Positions 1 to 10,250 of a DNA stretch of 64,000 nt are shown here, piece after piece (position 1 is the first letter of the stretch; each line of letters starts with the position of its first letter). The stretch is from positions 1,865,001-1,929,000 of the forward strand of contig NC_016791.1 of assembly GCF_000244875.1 (NCBI RefSeq). The letters run 5' to 3'. Both the position numbers and the translations under genes were made by a program. This stretch comes from Clostridium sp. BNL1100. Its GTDB lineage: Bacteria > Bacillota > Clostridia > Acetivibrionales > DSM-1351. The notes under the pieces were generated by a model, which saw only the letters and a program-made list of their open reading frames with translations, had not been told where the DNA came from and ran no database searches.

Positions 1-2097
<2,097 letters not shown>

Positions 2098-2213
2098 CAA
2101 AGAAAACAGGTATTCAAAAGTAGAAGGTCTTAAAACTAGACAATGAGAGAGCTTCACATCTTTTTAAAGGATAACATTAATCAGTTCTGAAGGTACAAAA
2201 GTACCTAATAAAT

Positions 2214-2333
2214 CTTCTGGTGGAAATGACGAGATGGCCACACCCGTTCCCATACCGAACACGGCAGTTAAGCATCTCAGTGCCGATAATACTTGGCTGG
2301 AAACGGCCCGGGAAAGTAGGTCTCTGCCAGATT
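2214..2333 (+). rRNA. 5S ribosomal RNA
   Basis: Typical Firmicutes 5S sequence with the conserved CCCGTTCCCATACCGAACAC block near 2243-2262. Terminal stem pairs TCTGG at the start with CCAGA at the end. It lies about 115 nt after the 23S 3' end and ends just before a terminator, as in a standard 16S-23S-5S operon. Exact ends are estimated from the terminal stem. Confidence 0.96.
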
Positions 2334-2339
2334 TATATG

Positions 2340-2374
2340 AAAACCTCAAGCTCATAGCTTGAGGTTTTTTTTTG
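2340..2374 (+). terminator. rRNA operon terminator
   Basis: Perfect hairpin AACCTCAAGC / GCTTGAGGTT with a short loop followed by a run of T residues, immediately after the 5S gene. Confidence 0.92.
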
Positions 2375-2417
2375 TTGTACGAGCATCGTGCCAGTGTAAG
2401 TCTGGCTAAAGATTATC

Positions 2418-2456
2418 GGAAAGCCGTGTTCGATAAATCCCACGCAAGGTTTGATG
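2418..2456 (+). repeat. Possible group II intron domain V remnant
   Basis: The segment has the outline of group II intron domain V: AAGCCGTG, a GATAAAT-type tip, then CACGCAAGG followed by TTTGAT. Compared with the usual ACGGTTTGAT 3' strand there is one apparent substitution (ACGG to AAGG). No intron-encoded reverse transcriptase is present, so at most this is a 3' remnant. The match is by eye only. Confidence 0.35.
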
Positions 2457-2674
2457 CAGAGAAAAGTGCGAAAAAATTAATTTATGTTTACTAGTGCTTC
2501 AAGATCTAAAAGAGGAAAATTATATATAGCAAATAGTGGTGGCATGGAGTTTTTATAAAAATACAATGCGAATTATGTAAATAAATAATATTTAATTGTG
2601 AATAATCAAGTATTATGTCAAAAAATAAAATTAATTGTAAAATATAAGATATGATATAAAATTTGCCAAAACTA

Positions 2675-2703
2675 TTGATTTATGGGACTTTCAGTGCTAT
2701 AAT
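2675..2703 (+). promoter_or_regulatory. Orphan sigma-A-like promoter
   Basis: TTGATT at 2675-2680, a 17-nt spacer and a perfect TATAAT at 2698-2703. No coding gene starts within 550 nt downstream. It may drive an untranslated RNA, a lost gene or a long queC leader. Confidence 0.5.
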
Positions 2704-2777
2704 AGTTTTTGTAGTTTTCATTTCTGTTCGATGATTAAGTTTAATCAATCTTAGAATGACATCCTCCTCGCAACAAA

Positions 2778-2970
2778 AATTTTTCTTGTTTTACGGTAGT
2801 ATAGACATCCAGAAATTAAAATTTGGATAGGTAGTATTAGTATAGTTATGTTCACTTGACCTTCCATAACCTTGTCCTTTTGTGTCCTGCAAAAAATATC
2901 CCGACAAGCATAATATTCAAGTAGAGACGTGACAGATTCTAGCTTTACTACCGTAAACAGAAAAAATTAG
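2778..2970. mobile_element. MITE-like segment with inverted terminal repeats
   Basis: The left end 2778-2801 (containing TTTTACGGTAGTA) and the right end 2947-2970 (containing TACTACCGTAAAC then AAAAAATT) are inverted copies over about 23 nt with one indel and few mismatches. They bound 193 bp with no coding capacity. No clear target duplication is visible. It could also be a hairpin-forming RNA or an IS remnant. Confidence 0.4.
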
Positions 2971-3261
2971 CCATTTACTTAAAATCAAGAGTATTCCAAA
3001 TTATCAAAAAAATTTAATATCTTTTTTTTGAAATATGGTCATTTTAATTATTTTTCTTCTGGTACGAGATGTCGTGTAACAAAGTAATACAGAGAAAAAT
3101 TTAATTGAGGTGGCCTATTTTTCATAAATTCTTTAAACTGTTAACTCGGAATATACATAAATTATAGTTAATAGCAATGATTATGGAAATTAAATTTGAA
3201 ATTAATACATATAAATGGTAAATTATTGGTATTGCAGCTAAAAATATGAAAGGGTTTGGTA

Positions 3262-3942
3262 ATGTTGAAAAAGGCAGTAGTTTTATTATCAGGAGGTATG
3301 GACTCCACAACAGCTTTATACATAGCAAAATCTGAAGGATACGAAGTATATGCTATATCTTTTAATTATGGACAGAGGCATTATAAAGAGATTGAATACG
3401 CCAAGATAATTTCAGAAAAAGCTGGCGTTAAAGAACATATTATTGTCAATACAAATATGAATGCATGGGGTGGGTCTGCACTGACAGACACTAATATTAG
3501 TGTACCCGATAGCAACATAAATAAGGATAAAATTCCAATAACGTATGTTCCTGCACGAAATATGATATTCTTATCCTTTGCAGCATCATACGCAGAGGTA
3601 ATCGGTGCTCAGGATATATTTATCGGGGTAAGTGAAGTTGACTATTCGGGATATGTAGATTGCAGACAAGAGTTTATTGATGCTATGGAAAATGCTATTA
3701 ACTTTGGTACAGTATGTGCTGTAGAAAAAGGTAAAAAAATCAAAATTCATGCTCCTCTGGTATGTATGACTAAATCAGATGAGATAAAGTTAGGTATTAA
3801 ATTAGGAGTAGATTATAGTCTTACATGGACATGCTATCGTGGTGAAGAATTGGCTTGCGGGACATGTGACAGTTGTTCTCTGAGATTAAAGGCATTTAGA
3901 GAGGCCGGAGAAAAAGACCCGATAAAATATAAAGGGCTTTAG
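3262..3942 (+). CDS. queC: 7-cyano-7-deazaguanine synthase QueC
   Basis: QueC converts 7-carboxy-7-deazaguanine (CDG) to preQ0 with ATP and ammonia, in the cytosolic queuosine pathway. The 226-residue protein has the normal family length. The N-terminal PP-loop is SGGMDS (residues 10-15) and the C-terminal zinc site is C191, C199, C202 and C205. The ATG at 3262 is preferred over TTG at 3256 because GAAAGGG lies 7 nt upstream of it. The downstream queD and queE are broken, so this is the only intact member of the cluster. It is a distant paralogue of the QatC-like protein at 16892. Confidence 0.93.
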   Translation: MLKKAVVLLSGGMDSTTALYIAKSEGYEVYAISFNYGQRHYKEIEYAKIISEKAGVKEHIIVNTNMNAWGGSALTDTNISVPDSNINKDKIPITYVPARNMIFLSFAASYAEVIGAQDIFIGVSEVDYSGYVDCRQEFIDAMENAINFGTVCAVEKGKKIKIHAPLVCMTKSDEIKLGIKLGVDYSLTWTCYRGEELACGTCDSCSLRLKAFREAGEKDPIKYKGL

Positions 3943-3986
3943 GTGAAGGATTGGACATATGATATTATGTTAAAGTTAGGAGAGAA

Positions 3987-4435
3987 ATGATTGGGAAAAT
4001 ATCAATAACTGAAGAATTTTCTTAGGATATGGCGCACATGTTATCAAACCACAGAGGCTTGTGCAGTAACCTACTGGTCATACATATAGAATGCAGGTTC
4101 AGATATCGAGAAAAAATAAAGGAGTACTTGAAGACACTCTTCACTCAGACGGAATGGTAATGGACTTTTCTGACCTTAAAGAAATAGTTCAGAGAAAAAT
4201 AATTGAGCCTTTTCTGGTGCGATACGAATGATTCTGTAGAACGTCAGATAGCAGAATTATTAAAGAGTAGCGGCAAAAAAGTTGCAACAGTTAAATATAG
4301 ACCTACTGCTGAGGAATGGCAGCAAGTTTTTTTGATGATCTGACTCAAGAACTAGTCGGTAGTGATATTGTGGTTGATAAAGTAAAAATATGGGAAACTA
4401 CGACTAGCTTTGCTGAAGTTATCAGAGAGGTATAA
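3987..4435 (+). pseudogene. queD: queD remnant (6-carboxytetrahydropterin synthase)
   Basis: Broken gene directly after queC. The frame starts MIGKISITEEFS, then meets an in-frame TAG at 4023. Residual family signatures continue (AHMLSNH, then a histidine motif HGHTYRM whose first histidine codon has lost a base near 4073, and later GVLEDTLHSDGMVMDFSDLK). At least two further frame changes follow. QueD makes CPH4 from dihydroneopterin triphosphate, the precursor for QueE. With several independent lesions, this looks like real decay rather than one sequencing error. Confidence 0.85.
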
Positions 4436-4436
4436 T

Positions 4437-5077
4437 ATGAATGTACAGCTATTTTAACAGTGTTTCCGGCGAGGGTATATCTGCAGGTGCAGTTATGACA
4501 TTTGTATGGGTGGCTGGCTGTAATTTGAGGTGTGATTATTGTGATACTAAGTATGTCACAACGAGTTTGGAAATGGTATTCAAGTAGTTAAAACAAATGA
4601 AATTGTTAATAAACTAGACAACTATAATTGCAAGAATGTTTTGTGCACTGGCGGAGAGCCTCTTGAATTAGATAAAGTCAAGAGGTAGCTTCCTTTATAT
4701 CTAGCTTCAAAAGGATTTAAGGTAAGAATTGGACTAACGGAAGCTGCCAATTGTAAGTGATACCGTATTAAATGATTTTGTAGAAGATACTAACTTTTTA
4801 AAGCTAAACTATGCTTTAGATGTCAGAAATTAAATTTATAGTTGGAAGTCGGAGAGATTTAGAATTCACATTTGAATCTATTAAAGAACATAGAAATATT
4901 CTATCTCAAACAGGCGTTACTATTAATTTCTCGACTGTTTTTGGGAAACTGGATAGTATTGAAATAGTTAATATGTTAAAAGAAAATAATGCCTACTTTG
5001 AGGAATACAAATTAAATGTGAGGTTGAGCCTTCAAATTCACAAATTTATTTGGCCTCCGGAGGCAAGGAGAGTTTGA
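4437..5077 (+). pseudogene. queE: queE remnant (radical SAM CDG synthase)
   Basis: Broken gene overlapping the end of the queD remnant. In shifting frames it shows the QueE radical SAM cluster motif CNLRCDYC with DTKY, then CTGGEPL, and a C-terminal end LSLQIHKFIWPPEARRV typical of the family. Stops appear soon after the start (TAA near 4455) and mid-gene. An 85-residue open frame at 4820-5077 is only its C-terminal third. QueE makes CDG, the substrate of QueC, so its loss should block de novo preQ0 synthesis unless another copy exists elsewhere. Confidence 0.87.
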
Positions 5078-5142
5078 AGTATACAGTATTAATCTTCAAT
5101 ATTTCCCAGTATAAAAAATTAAGAATTATGCAAATAAATACT

Positions 5143-5175
5143 AAAAGCCTAGTACTTTTACAGTACTGAGCTTTT
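5143..5175 (+). terminator. Terminator after the queCDE locus
   Basis: Hairpin AAAAGCCTAGTAC / GTACTGAGCTTTT with one mismatch and a wobble, ending in TTTTATGTT, 65 nt after the queE remnant. Confidence 0.6.
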
Positions 5176-5196
5176 ATGTTGTCTATAATAATAAAA

Positions 5197-5229
5197 AAAC
5201 ACTTAGAAGAATAAATCTTCTAAGTGTTT
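5197..5229 (-). terminator. Original tRNA-Trp terminator, stranded at attL
   Basis: Perfect 14-bp stem (5197-5210 with 5216-5229), 5-nt loop. Read on the minus strand it follows the 3' end of the tRNA remnant and is followed by a T run (GTTTTTTTATT). It is evidently the terminator of the tRNA gene before integration, now separated by 15 kb from the functional tRNA. Confidence 0.75.
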
Positions 5230-5233
5230 CCTT

Positions 5234-5279
5234 TTGGCAGGGGAGACAGGACTTGAACCCGCAGCCGACGGTTTTGGAG
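5234..5279. repeat. attL: 46-bp direct repeat of the tRNA-Trp 3' half
   Basis: 46 bp identical to 20683-20728. It covers the tRNA-Trp 3' end including CCA, acceptor and T arms, and part of the anticodon arm (minus strand). The sequences diverge right after GGTTTTGGAG. This is the remnant half made by site-specific integration. Confidence 0.93.
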
Positions 5280-5378
5280 TGCGTGCCAGAGCTTTATATA
5301 AGTTTTTATAAAATCATATAATCGTTGATATAAGCACGTTTTGTGGAATTGGTGTTTTATAACTTTTTATAAGTTTTA

Positions 5379-5414
5379 GCGGAATTTGATAACTTATTCC
5401 GCTAAAATTCCGCT
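5379..5414. repeat. Candidate integrase arm-site repeats, left end
   Basis: Three copies of ATTCCGCT: one inverted (AGCGGAAT, 5379-5386) and two direct (5396-5403 and 5407-5414). The block TATTCCGCTAAAATTCCGCT (5395-5414) recurs exactly at 20614-20633 near attR. Short repeats flanking the core on both sides of an integrated element are what lambda-type integrase arm-binding sites look like. The function is inferred. Confidence 0.5.
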
Positions 5415-5553
5415 AGAAAAGAGTTGAATTAGTATACTAACTAATCAATTTATTTTTAATTTAATTTATACTATGGATATATTTACCTGTAATTATTTGT
5501 GTTATTATTATATTGTCATATATTTTAGAATTATAAATATTGGAAGGTGACCT

Positions 5554-6009
5554 ATGCAGTTTCTAGATGAAAAGTTATTTGAATTTTTGAAATCAGAGAA
5601 TTTATTAAACATTAATTTTTATTCTGATTCAGAAAAAATTGTATTTCATGATACAAAAATAAATAAGAAATTCTTATTAGTAAATAATTCTTTTCAAAAA
5701 TTCTTTTCACAAAGTTTAGAAGAATACGGAAGAAAAATTGACAGGTATAATACACTAAAGGATTACATATTAGAATATTCACGACTCTGCGGGTTTATAG
5801 ATGGTAATGACAAGCTTAAGATGTATAAAAACATGGGTTTCTTCCAGAATAGCTATGCAGAATTTGTTATTATTCAGAGGGATTATCAGATTGATATCGG
5901 TAACTTGGGTGAATTTTTTATTGGAAAGCAAAAGATTGAGATAAGTAATGCAAGTAGTATGTTTAAAGTTATTTTTAAATATTTGGAGGAAAATAATGAT
6001 TTTAGATAA
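5554..6009 (+). CDS. Hypothetical protein paired with the HEPN gene
   Basis: A 151-residue, mostly helical-looking soluble protein with no signal peptide or membrane segment. I do not recognise a family. It begins at ATG behind GGAAGGTGACC and its 3' end overlaps the start of the HEPN-type gene by 14 nt, so the two are almost certainly cotranslated. It lies just inside attL, a usual place for accessory or defence cargo. It could be an antitoxin, a sensor or a structural partner of the HEPN protein. That is inference from arrangement only. Confidence 0.75.
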   Translation: MQFLDEKLFEFLKSENLLNINFYSDSEKIVFHDTKINKKFLLVNNSFQKFFSQSLEEYGRKIDRYNTLKDYILEYSRLCGFIDGNDKLKMYKNMGFFQNSYAEFVIIQRDYQIDIGNLGEFFIGKQKIEISNASSMFKVIFKYLEENNDFR

Positions 6010-6709
6010 TAATGTTAAAACTATAAAACTATTTAATATTGTCGAAGAAAATGTAAATGATTATTTGCAGGAGGTATTATTTCTATTAGAATACTATAAT
6101 CCATGGGTATTTCAATTAGGGCATATATCTTCATTTGAATATATGTATGATAAGAATTTAATTAAAAAATTTAAATCTAAAGTAATTAAGCATTCAAAAT
6201 ATACTGAGCCGATATATTTCTTTAATGAAGCAATAAAAAGGTATTATTCAAATCCCGAAGATGAAACTGTTTTTCTTTATTTTTATAAAGTCATAGAATA
6301 TTTCTTTTTTATTAATCGTAAAGCTGAAATCATCAAAATAATAAGTGATAATATTAGTGATATGGATAAGCTATTAAAGGGAATGAATGATATATATAAA
6401 ACAGAAGAGCGGAGATGCCTTACTTATGTTTTAAGAAATGAATTAGTAGAGACTAATATTAACAAAATACTCTTGAAAGCTAAAAAAAACAAATTAATTT
6501 TAAAAAAAAATTCTGAATCACTTGCAAAAGGTATATATGATTACCGGAATTCTATTGTTCATGGTAAGGGAGATTCTAATTTAAAATTAAGAATACCCTG
6601 GTCTTTAGATGAGGATATAATACTAGTACTCTGGAATCAGATTATTAAGGAGTTAGCTATAGTCTGTATTTCTGTATTTTGCTATGACAATGTATTATTA
6701 ACAAGTTAG
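5996..6709 (+). CDS. Apea-like HEPN domain protein (putative RNase effector)
   Basis: A 237-residue protein. The C-terminal part contains YRNSIVHGKGD, with R184 and H189 forming an Rx4H motif followed by HG, as in HEPN nucleases, especially the Apea-like HEPN group found in abortive-infection proteins. The upstream region is helical and unassigned. The start at ATG 5996 is chosen because GGAGGA lies 5 nt before it; an in-frame start at 5948 would sit deep within the preceding gene. HEPN proteins commonly cleave RNA to arrest infected cells. The assignment here rests on one motif and its context. Confidence 0.7.
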   Translation: MILDNNVKTIKLFNIVEENVNDYLQEVLFLLEYYNPWVFQLGHISSFEYMYDKNLIKKFKSKVIKHSKYTEPIYFFNEAIKRYYSNPEDETVFLYFYKVIEYFFFINRKAEIIKIISDNISDMDKLLKGMNDIYKTEERRCLTYVLRNELVETNINKILLKAKKNKLILKKNSESLAKGIYDYRNSIVHGKGDSNLKLRIPWSLDEDIILVLWNQIIKELAIVCISVFCYDNVLLTS

Positions 6710-6738
6710 TCCTAAAAATTATATAATCATTCAAATAA

Positions 6739-8124
6739 TTATTCGCCTTTTTTTAACTTTTTGTTATTTGATAATAATGATTTTTCCAATAAATCAGCAG
6801 CCATATTATCAACGCTTTCCAAGCTTTTAATATAAATATCCATTGTCGTGCTTGTACGGGAATGGCCTAGCCTTTTGCTTATACTTGCTATTGGAAGTCC
6901 TGATGCTGACAGTAGTGTTGCACAGGTATGTCTTAGGCCGTGGGGAGTAATATGGGGTAGGTTATGCCTAGAAAGAAACTCAGGAAACCATTTAGTTAGT
7001 TCGTAAGTATATGCCGGTTCACCGTTCCATTTTACAAATAAATGATTAGAATTTTCTATCCATTGATCCCCGCATTTTACTTGCTGTTCAAGCCACCATT
7101 TTCGATAAGTCTTAAGTGCTTCAATAATTGCCTTAGGTACAGTCATTTTTCTATTTGAAGATTCGTTTTTAGTACTTTTTTCAAAAATACCGAGTGAAGG
7201 AAGGTACTGGCTTGCTTTATTTACTGTTATTATGCATGATTTAAAGTCTACATCATCCCAAGTCAACCCCATTAATTCCCCAATTCGTAACCCGGTAAAT
7301 ATGTCAAGCAACACCATTGTTTTATGTTTTATATCCTCTGTTTCAAGAGCAGCCAGTAAATCTTTTGTCTGCTCCTCTGTATAGTAGCTTATTTTCTTAT
7401 TTTTAGTTTTAGGAGCTTTCATTCTGGAACATGGATTGGTAAGTATAACCTGGGATTGTACGGCATGGGTTAAGATAGAGCTTATTAGCCTATGATGATG
7501 AAGTATTGTTCTGTCTGATAATGCTTTTGGTTCACCTGAAAGAGTAAAATAATCATTTAACTTTAATCCCAGATTATCACATAAGGTATTGGCTGTTTTG
7601 GCTGAAACAGGATTTTTGGCAATTAGGCTTTCAATAGTTCTTAAAGCTACACAAGACTTTTCTGATATTTCTTGCTTTTTGTAAACTTTTAATGCAGAAA
7701 TAAATTTATCTTTTGCGACATATTTATTATCTAGCCTTATTCCATCCTCTTTAAGATTTTTATAAAATTCCTCAAGGTGCAAAAGTTTAAGTTCCTTCAA
7801 TTTTATATGGCCTATTGCCGGAATTATTCTGGTATTTAACATTTCCTTATATCTGTATAGTGTTTTGGGTTCTAAGTCCTGCAAAGGTATCCACCTATCA
7901 ACGTAAGCTGCAAATGTTATTTTATTATCCAATACTAAACCATTTTTGACTTGGTCTTCAAATAGGGCTACTTTCGATTGTAGCTCTTTTTCCGCTTTTT
8001 GAGTGTTAGGTTTACTTTCAAGCTTTATTGTTGCAAATTTACGTAGTTTTTTGCCCTTAGAATCGACCCCAGTTAAGACCTCAACCTTGTACGTGGTATC
8101 GTTTATTTTGGTTACGGTAGCCAT
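6739..8124 (-). CDS. int: Tyrosine integrase of the element
   Basis: This 461-residue recombinase should catalyse insertion into and excision from the tRNA-Trp site. The N-terminal arm-binding domain spans roughly 1-65 and the SAM-like core-binding domain 68-225. The catalytic domain has R280 (TGLRIGEL), H395 and R398 (HGLRHT), H421 (LGHS) and Y431. An HTH-like insertion of about 55 residues (140-195) interrupts the core-binding domain, making the protein longer than the usual 370-400. It is transcribed with the repressor (15-nt gap) towards attL, facing the HEPN pair. Confidence 0.95.
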   Translation of the reverse strand: MATVTKINDTTYKVEVLTGVDSKGKKLRKFATIKLESKPNTQKAEKELQSKVALFEDQVKNGLVLDNKITFAAYVDRWIPLQDLEPKTLYRYKEMLNTRIIPAIGHIKLKELKLLHLEEFYKNLKEDGIRLDNKYVAKDKFISALKVYKKQEISEKSCVALRTIESLIAKNPVSAKTANTLCDNLGLKLNDYFTLSGEPKALSDRTILHHHRLISSILTHAVQSQVILTNPCSRMKAPKTKNKKISYYTEEQTKDLLAALETEDIKHKTMVLLDIFTGLRIGELMGLTWDDVDFKSCIITVNKASQYLPSLGIFEKSTKNESSNRKMTVPKAIIEALKTYRKWWLEQQVKCGDQWIENSNHLFVKWNGEPAYTYELTKWFPEFLSRHNLPHITPHGLRHTCATLLSASGLPIASISKRLGHSRTSTTMDIYIKSLESVDNMAADLLEKSLLSNNKKLKKGE

Positions 8125-8139
8125 AATTATTAATCCCTT

Positions 8140-8748
8140 CTATTTATTTGTTTCATTTTCATTCAACACTAAAACTTCACTAAGTCCTTCAATCATAGCC
8201 TCCATGGCTGACTTATCATCATAAATAGATGTCTGTGCAATAACACTTTTGAGGTATGAACTATCAGAATCACCAATAAAACTAAACCTATCTGAAGTTT
8301 TTTCAAGGTCAGAACAGATTTTCTCTATGTGCGGTTTTATTTCTGAAAGATGTAATATTGCGGAATTATAATATGCTAAAAGTTGAAACAGATTATTGAT
8401 AATGAATTTTCTTTCAGTTAAATTAAACCGATTATAAATATAATCTATAAATCGGAAAATCTCACTATTTAAAGCATACTCATTTTCTAATAATTCAATT
8501 AATTTGTTATAATTTTCATTTCTTTTCTTAATTTGATCATTATTTTTATGATCACTTACTCCAAGTAAATAATCAGTTGATACATTAAAATATTTAGCAA
8601 GTTTTATAAGCATATCATAGTTTGGTTCTCTACCATTAAAATAATAAGATAAAGTTTGAGGGGTTATTTCTAATTCACTAGCTATTTCAGCTTGTGTCTT
8701 CCCACATATCTCCTTTAAAAGTTTTAATCTCTCACGAAAAATACTCAT
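8140..8748 (-). CDS. cI-like XRE family repressor
   Basis: A 202-residue regulator with an N-terminal XRE helix-turn-helix at about 7-62 (KTQAEIASELEITPQTLSYY, then the common STDYLLG end). The remaining 140 residues are helical with no recognisable protease domain, so it is probably not self-cleaving through a LexA-type peptidase. It is divergent from the XRE gene at 8925, the layout of a lysogeny switch. Start ATG 8748 is preceded by AAAGGAGA. Confidence 0.88.
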   Translation of the reverse strand: MSIFRERLKLLKEICGKTQAEIASELEITPQTLSYYFNGREPNYDMLIKLAKYFNVSTDYLLGVSDHKNNDQIKKRNENYNKLIELLENEYALNSEIFRFIDYIYNRFNLTERKFIINNLFQLLAYYNSAILHLSEIKPHIEKICSDLEKTSDRFSFIGDSDSSYLKSVIAQTSIYDDKSAMEAMIEGLSEVLVLNENETNK

Positions 8749-8779
8749 ATATTTATTTCTCCTTTTAGTATGGTAATTA

Positions 8780-8924
8780 AATTATACAACATAAGCAAAC
8801 ACAAATCAACACTTTGTTAATATGTACATTGACAAATCAATAAAAAGTGGATAATATTAATATAAACAATACGTTGATGTAAAATTATAAAATCAACAAA
8901 ATATTTACAAAGGAGGTGTTTAAA
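8780..8924. promoter_or_regulatory. Divergent lysogeny-control region with operator-like repeats
   Basis: Rightward promoter: TTGACA 8829-8834, 17-nt spacer, TAATAT 8852-8857. Leftward promoter (read on minus): TTGATT at 8809-8804, 17-nt spacer, TATAAT at 8786-8781. The motif ATCAAC/GTTGAT occurs at 8805-8810, 8873-8878 and 8891-8896. The first copy overlaps the leftward -35, so the repressor could control its own promoter. The operator role is inferred. Confidence 0.6.
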
Positions 8925-9143
8925 TTGACAACTATAGTGCCAAAGGGAAAGCAAATTAAAGAGTTAAGAATCAAAAGAGGGCTTAGCTTAAGGGGATTAG
9001 CAATTAAATCAAATACTCATTATTCTACAATATCCAATGTAGAAAATGCTAAATGTAACACTACACCTAAAACAGCTAAAGCAATATGTGATGCTTTAGG
9101 AAAAGCTTTTGATGATTTATTTGAGATAAAAGGGGAGGTTTAA
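8925..9143 (+). CDS. Small XRE family regulator (Cro-like)
   Basis: A 72-residue single-domain helix-turn-helix protein (IKELRIKRGLSLRGLAIKS, then STISNVE). A TTG start at 8925 is preferred: AAAGGAGGTG ends 7-8 nt upstream, whereas the GTG at 8916 is part of that Shine-Dalgarno sequence. It is the first gene of the rightward early operon, opposite the repressor, as Cro is in lambda-like switches. Its partner operators are likely the repeats in the divergent region. Confidence 0.85.
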   Translation: MTTIVPKGKQIKELRIKRGLSLRGLAIKSNTHYSTISNVENAKCNTTPKTAKAICDALGKAFDDLFEIKGEV

Positions 9144-9144
9144 T

Positions 9145-9387
9145 ATGCTAGAAAAAGTAAGAATGAGAACGGTCGATCAGCTGGTAGCAGATGCAAAAGC
9201 TAAAGACCCACAGACTGCAATAAATCCAACAATGATAAGAAGGCTTATAAAAGAAAATAGAATTAAGTATGTACAAATTGGAGCTAAATACTTGATTAAT
9301 GTGGATTGGTTTGAAGAATGGCTTTTGAACCCTGTTGACATTAGTGAAAAACCAAAAACTACTGGGGTACTAAGAAAAATAATGTAG
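9145..9387 (+). CDS. Small DNA-binding protein (excisionase/MerR-like winged helix)
   Basis: An 80-residue protein starting 1 nt after the preceding stop. Residues 22-57 (NPTMIRRLIKENRIKYVQIG, then YLINVDWFEEWL) fit the helix-turn-helix_17/excisionase-type winged helix in which a tyrosine/tryptophan-rich wing follows. It is probably an early regulator or a second directionality factor. The element also has an excisionase-like gene at 19595, so which one drives excision is not clear. Confidence 0.72.
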   Translation: MLEKVRMRTVDQLVADAKAKDPQTAINPTMIRRLIKENRIKYVQIGAKYLINVDWFEEWLLNPVDISEKPKTTGVLRKIM

Positions 9388-9438
9388 CCAAGCTCGTTTG
9401 AACTTTTAAATAGTAAGCAATTTATTAGGGGTGAGAGA

Positions 9439-10230
9439 GTGAGCGACAATAAAAAATACTATTATCTCAAAGTTAAAGAAAATTTTTTTGACAGTGAAGA
9501 AATGATAATTCTTGAATCAATGCCGGACGGTTATTTATACAGCAATATCCTTCTGAAATTATATCTAAGAAGCCTTAAAAATGAGGGTAAATTGATGTTT
9601 AATGACAGAATACCATATAACTCAACTATACTTTCCCAAGTAGTAAGGCATCCAGTTGGAGTGGTTGAAAAAGCTATTCAGATTTTTAAAGATTTTGGTT
9701 TGATAGATATTCTTAATAATGGTGCTATTTATATGCTTGACATTCAAAATTACATAGGTCAAAGCAGTACGGAAGCAGACAGACAAAGGGATTATCAGAA
9801 AAGAATAGCACAAGACAAAGGAATATTACCACTACCAGAATGTAAGAAATCTAACAGAAAATCTAATAAGAAATCTGACAATAAATCTAACAGGAAAACT
9901 ACACCAGAGATAGAGTTAGAGATAGAGAAAGATATAGATATAGAGTTAAAGAAAAAATCAAAGACCGCACTTGAAAGTGCTATTGATGATTTTAAAGACT
10001 ATAGAAAAAAAATTAGAAAGCCAATGACTGATAGAGCCGTTCAGTTATTAATTATTGAACTCAATAAACTGGCATCTGACGATGAAACTAAAATTCAAAT
10101 ACTAAATCAGTCAATAGTAAATGGTTGGCAAGGGGTATTTGAACTTAAGAAAAAAAATGAGGGCACTGTTAGCAATGCAACTGTTAAGGAATTTCCTGTA
10201 TTCGATAAATCGAAATTCCTAGCTAAATAA
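9439..10230 (+). CDS. Phage replisome organizer protein
   Basis: A 263-residue protein with the N-terminal phage replisome-organizer winged-helix domain at about 1-120 (KYYYLKVKENFFDSEEM and LLKLYLRSLKNEGKL are typical). A low-complexity lysine/serine/asparagine linker (135-150) and an acidic EIELEIEKDIDIEL stretch follow, then a short C-terminal domain resembling DnaD-type tails. Such proteins bind the element origin and recruit the helicase loader, here the DnaC-like protein two genes on. The start is GTG 9439 with GGGGTGA upstream. Confidence 0.88.
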   Translation: MSDNKKYYYLKVKENFFDSEEMIILESMPDGYLYSNILLKLYLRSLKNEGKLMFNDRIPYNSTILSQVVRHPVGVVEKAIQIFKDFGLIDILNNGAIYMLDIQNYIGQSSTEADRQRDYQKRIAQDKGILPLPECKKSNRKSNKKSDNKSNRKTTPEIELEIEKDIDIELKKKSKTALESAIDDFKDYRKKIRKPMTDRAVQLLIIELNKLASDDETKIQILNQSIVNGWQGVFELKKKNEGTVSNATVKEFPVFDKSKFLAK

Positions 10231-10250
10231 TTTAAGGAGGTATTACATAT

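Larger units (their letters stand above)
2376..3261. other. Gene-poor stretch between 5S and queC
   Basis: No supportable coding gene. It holds a possible group II intron domain V remnant (2418-2456), an orphan sigma-A-like promoter (2675-2703) and a 193-bp stretch bounded by imperfect inverted repeats (2778-2970), each listed separately. The rest is very AT-rich. I looked for a preQ1-type riboswitch upstream of queC and could not identify one by eye. Confidence 0.6.

Noticed and set aside
2704-3261. preQ1 riboswitch upstream of queC
   Set aside because: No recognisable preQ1 aptamer core was found by eye; a covariance search would be decisive.
4820-5077. An 85-codon frame as a separate gene
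   Set aside because: It is the C-terminal part of the broken queE gene, ending in the QIHKFIWPPE motif.
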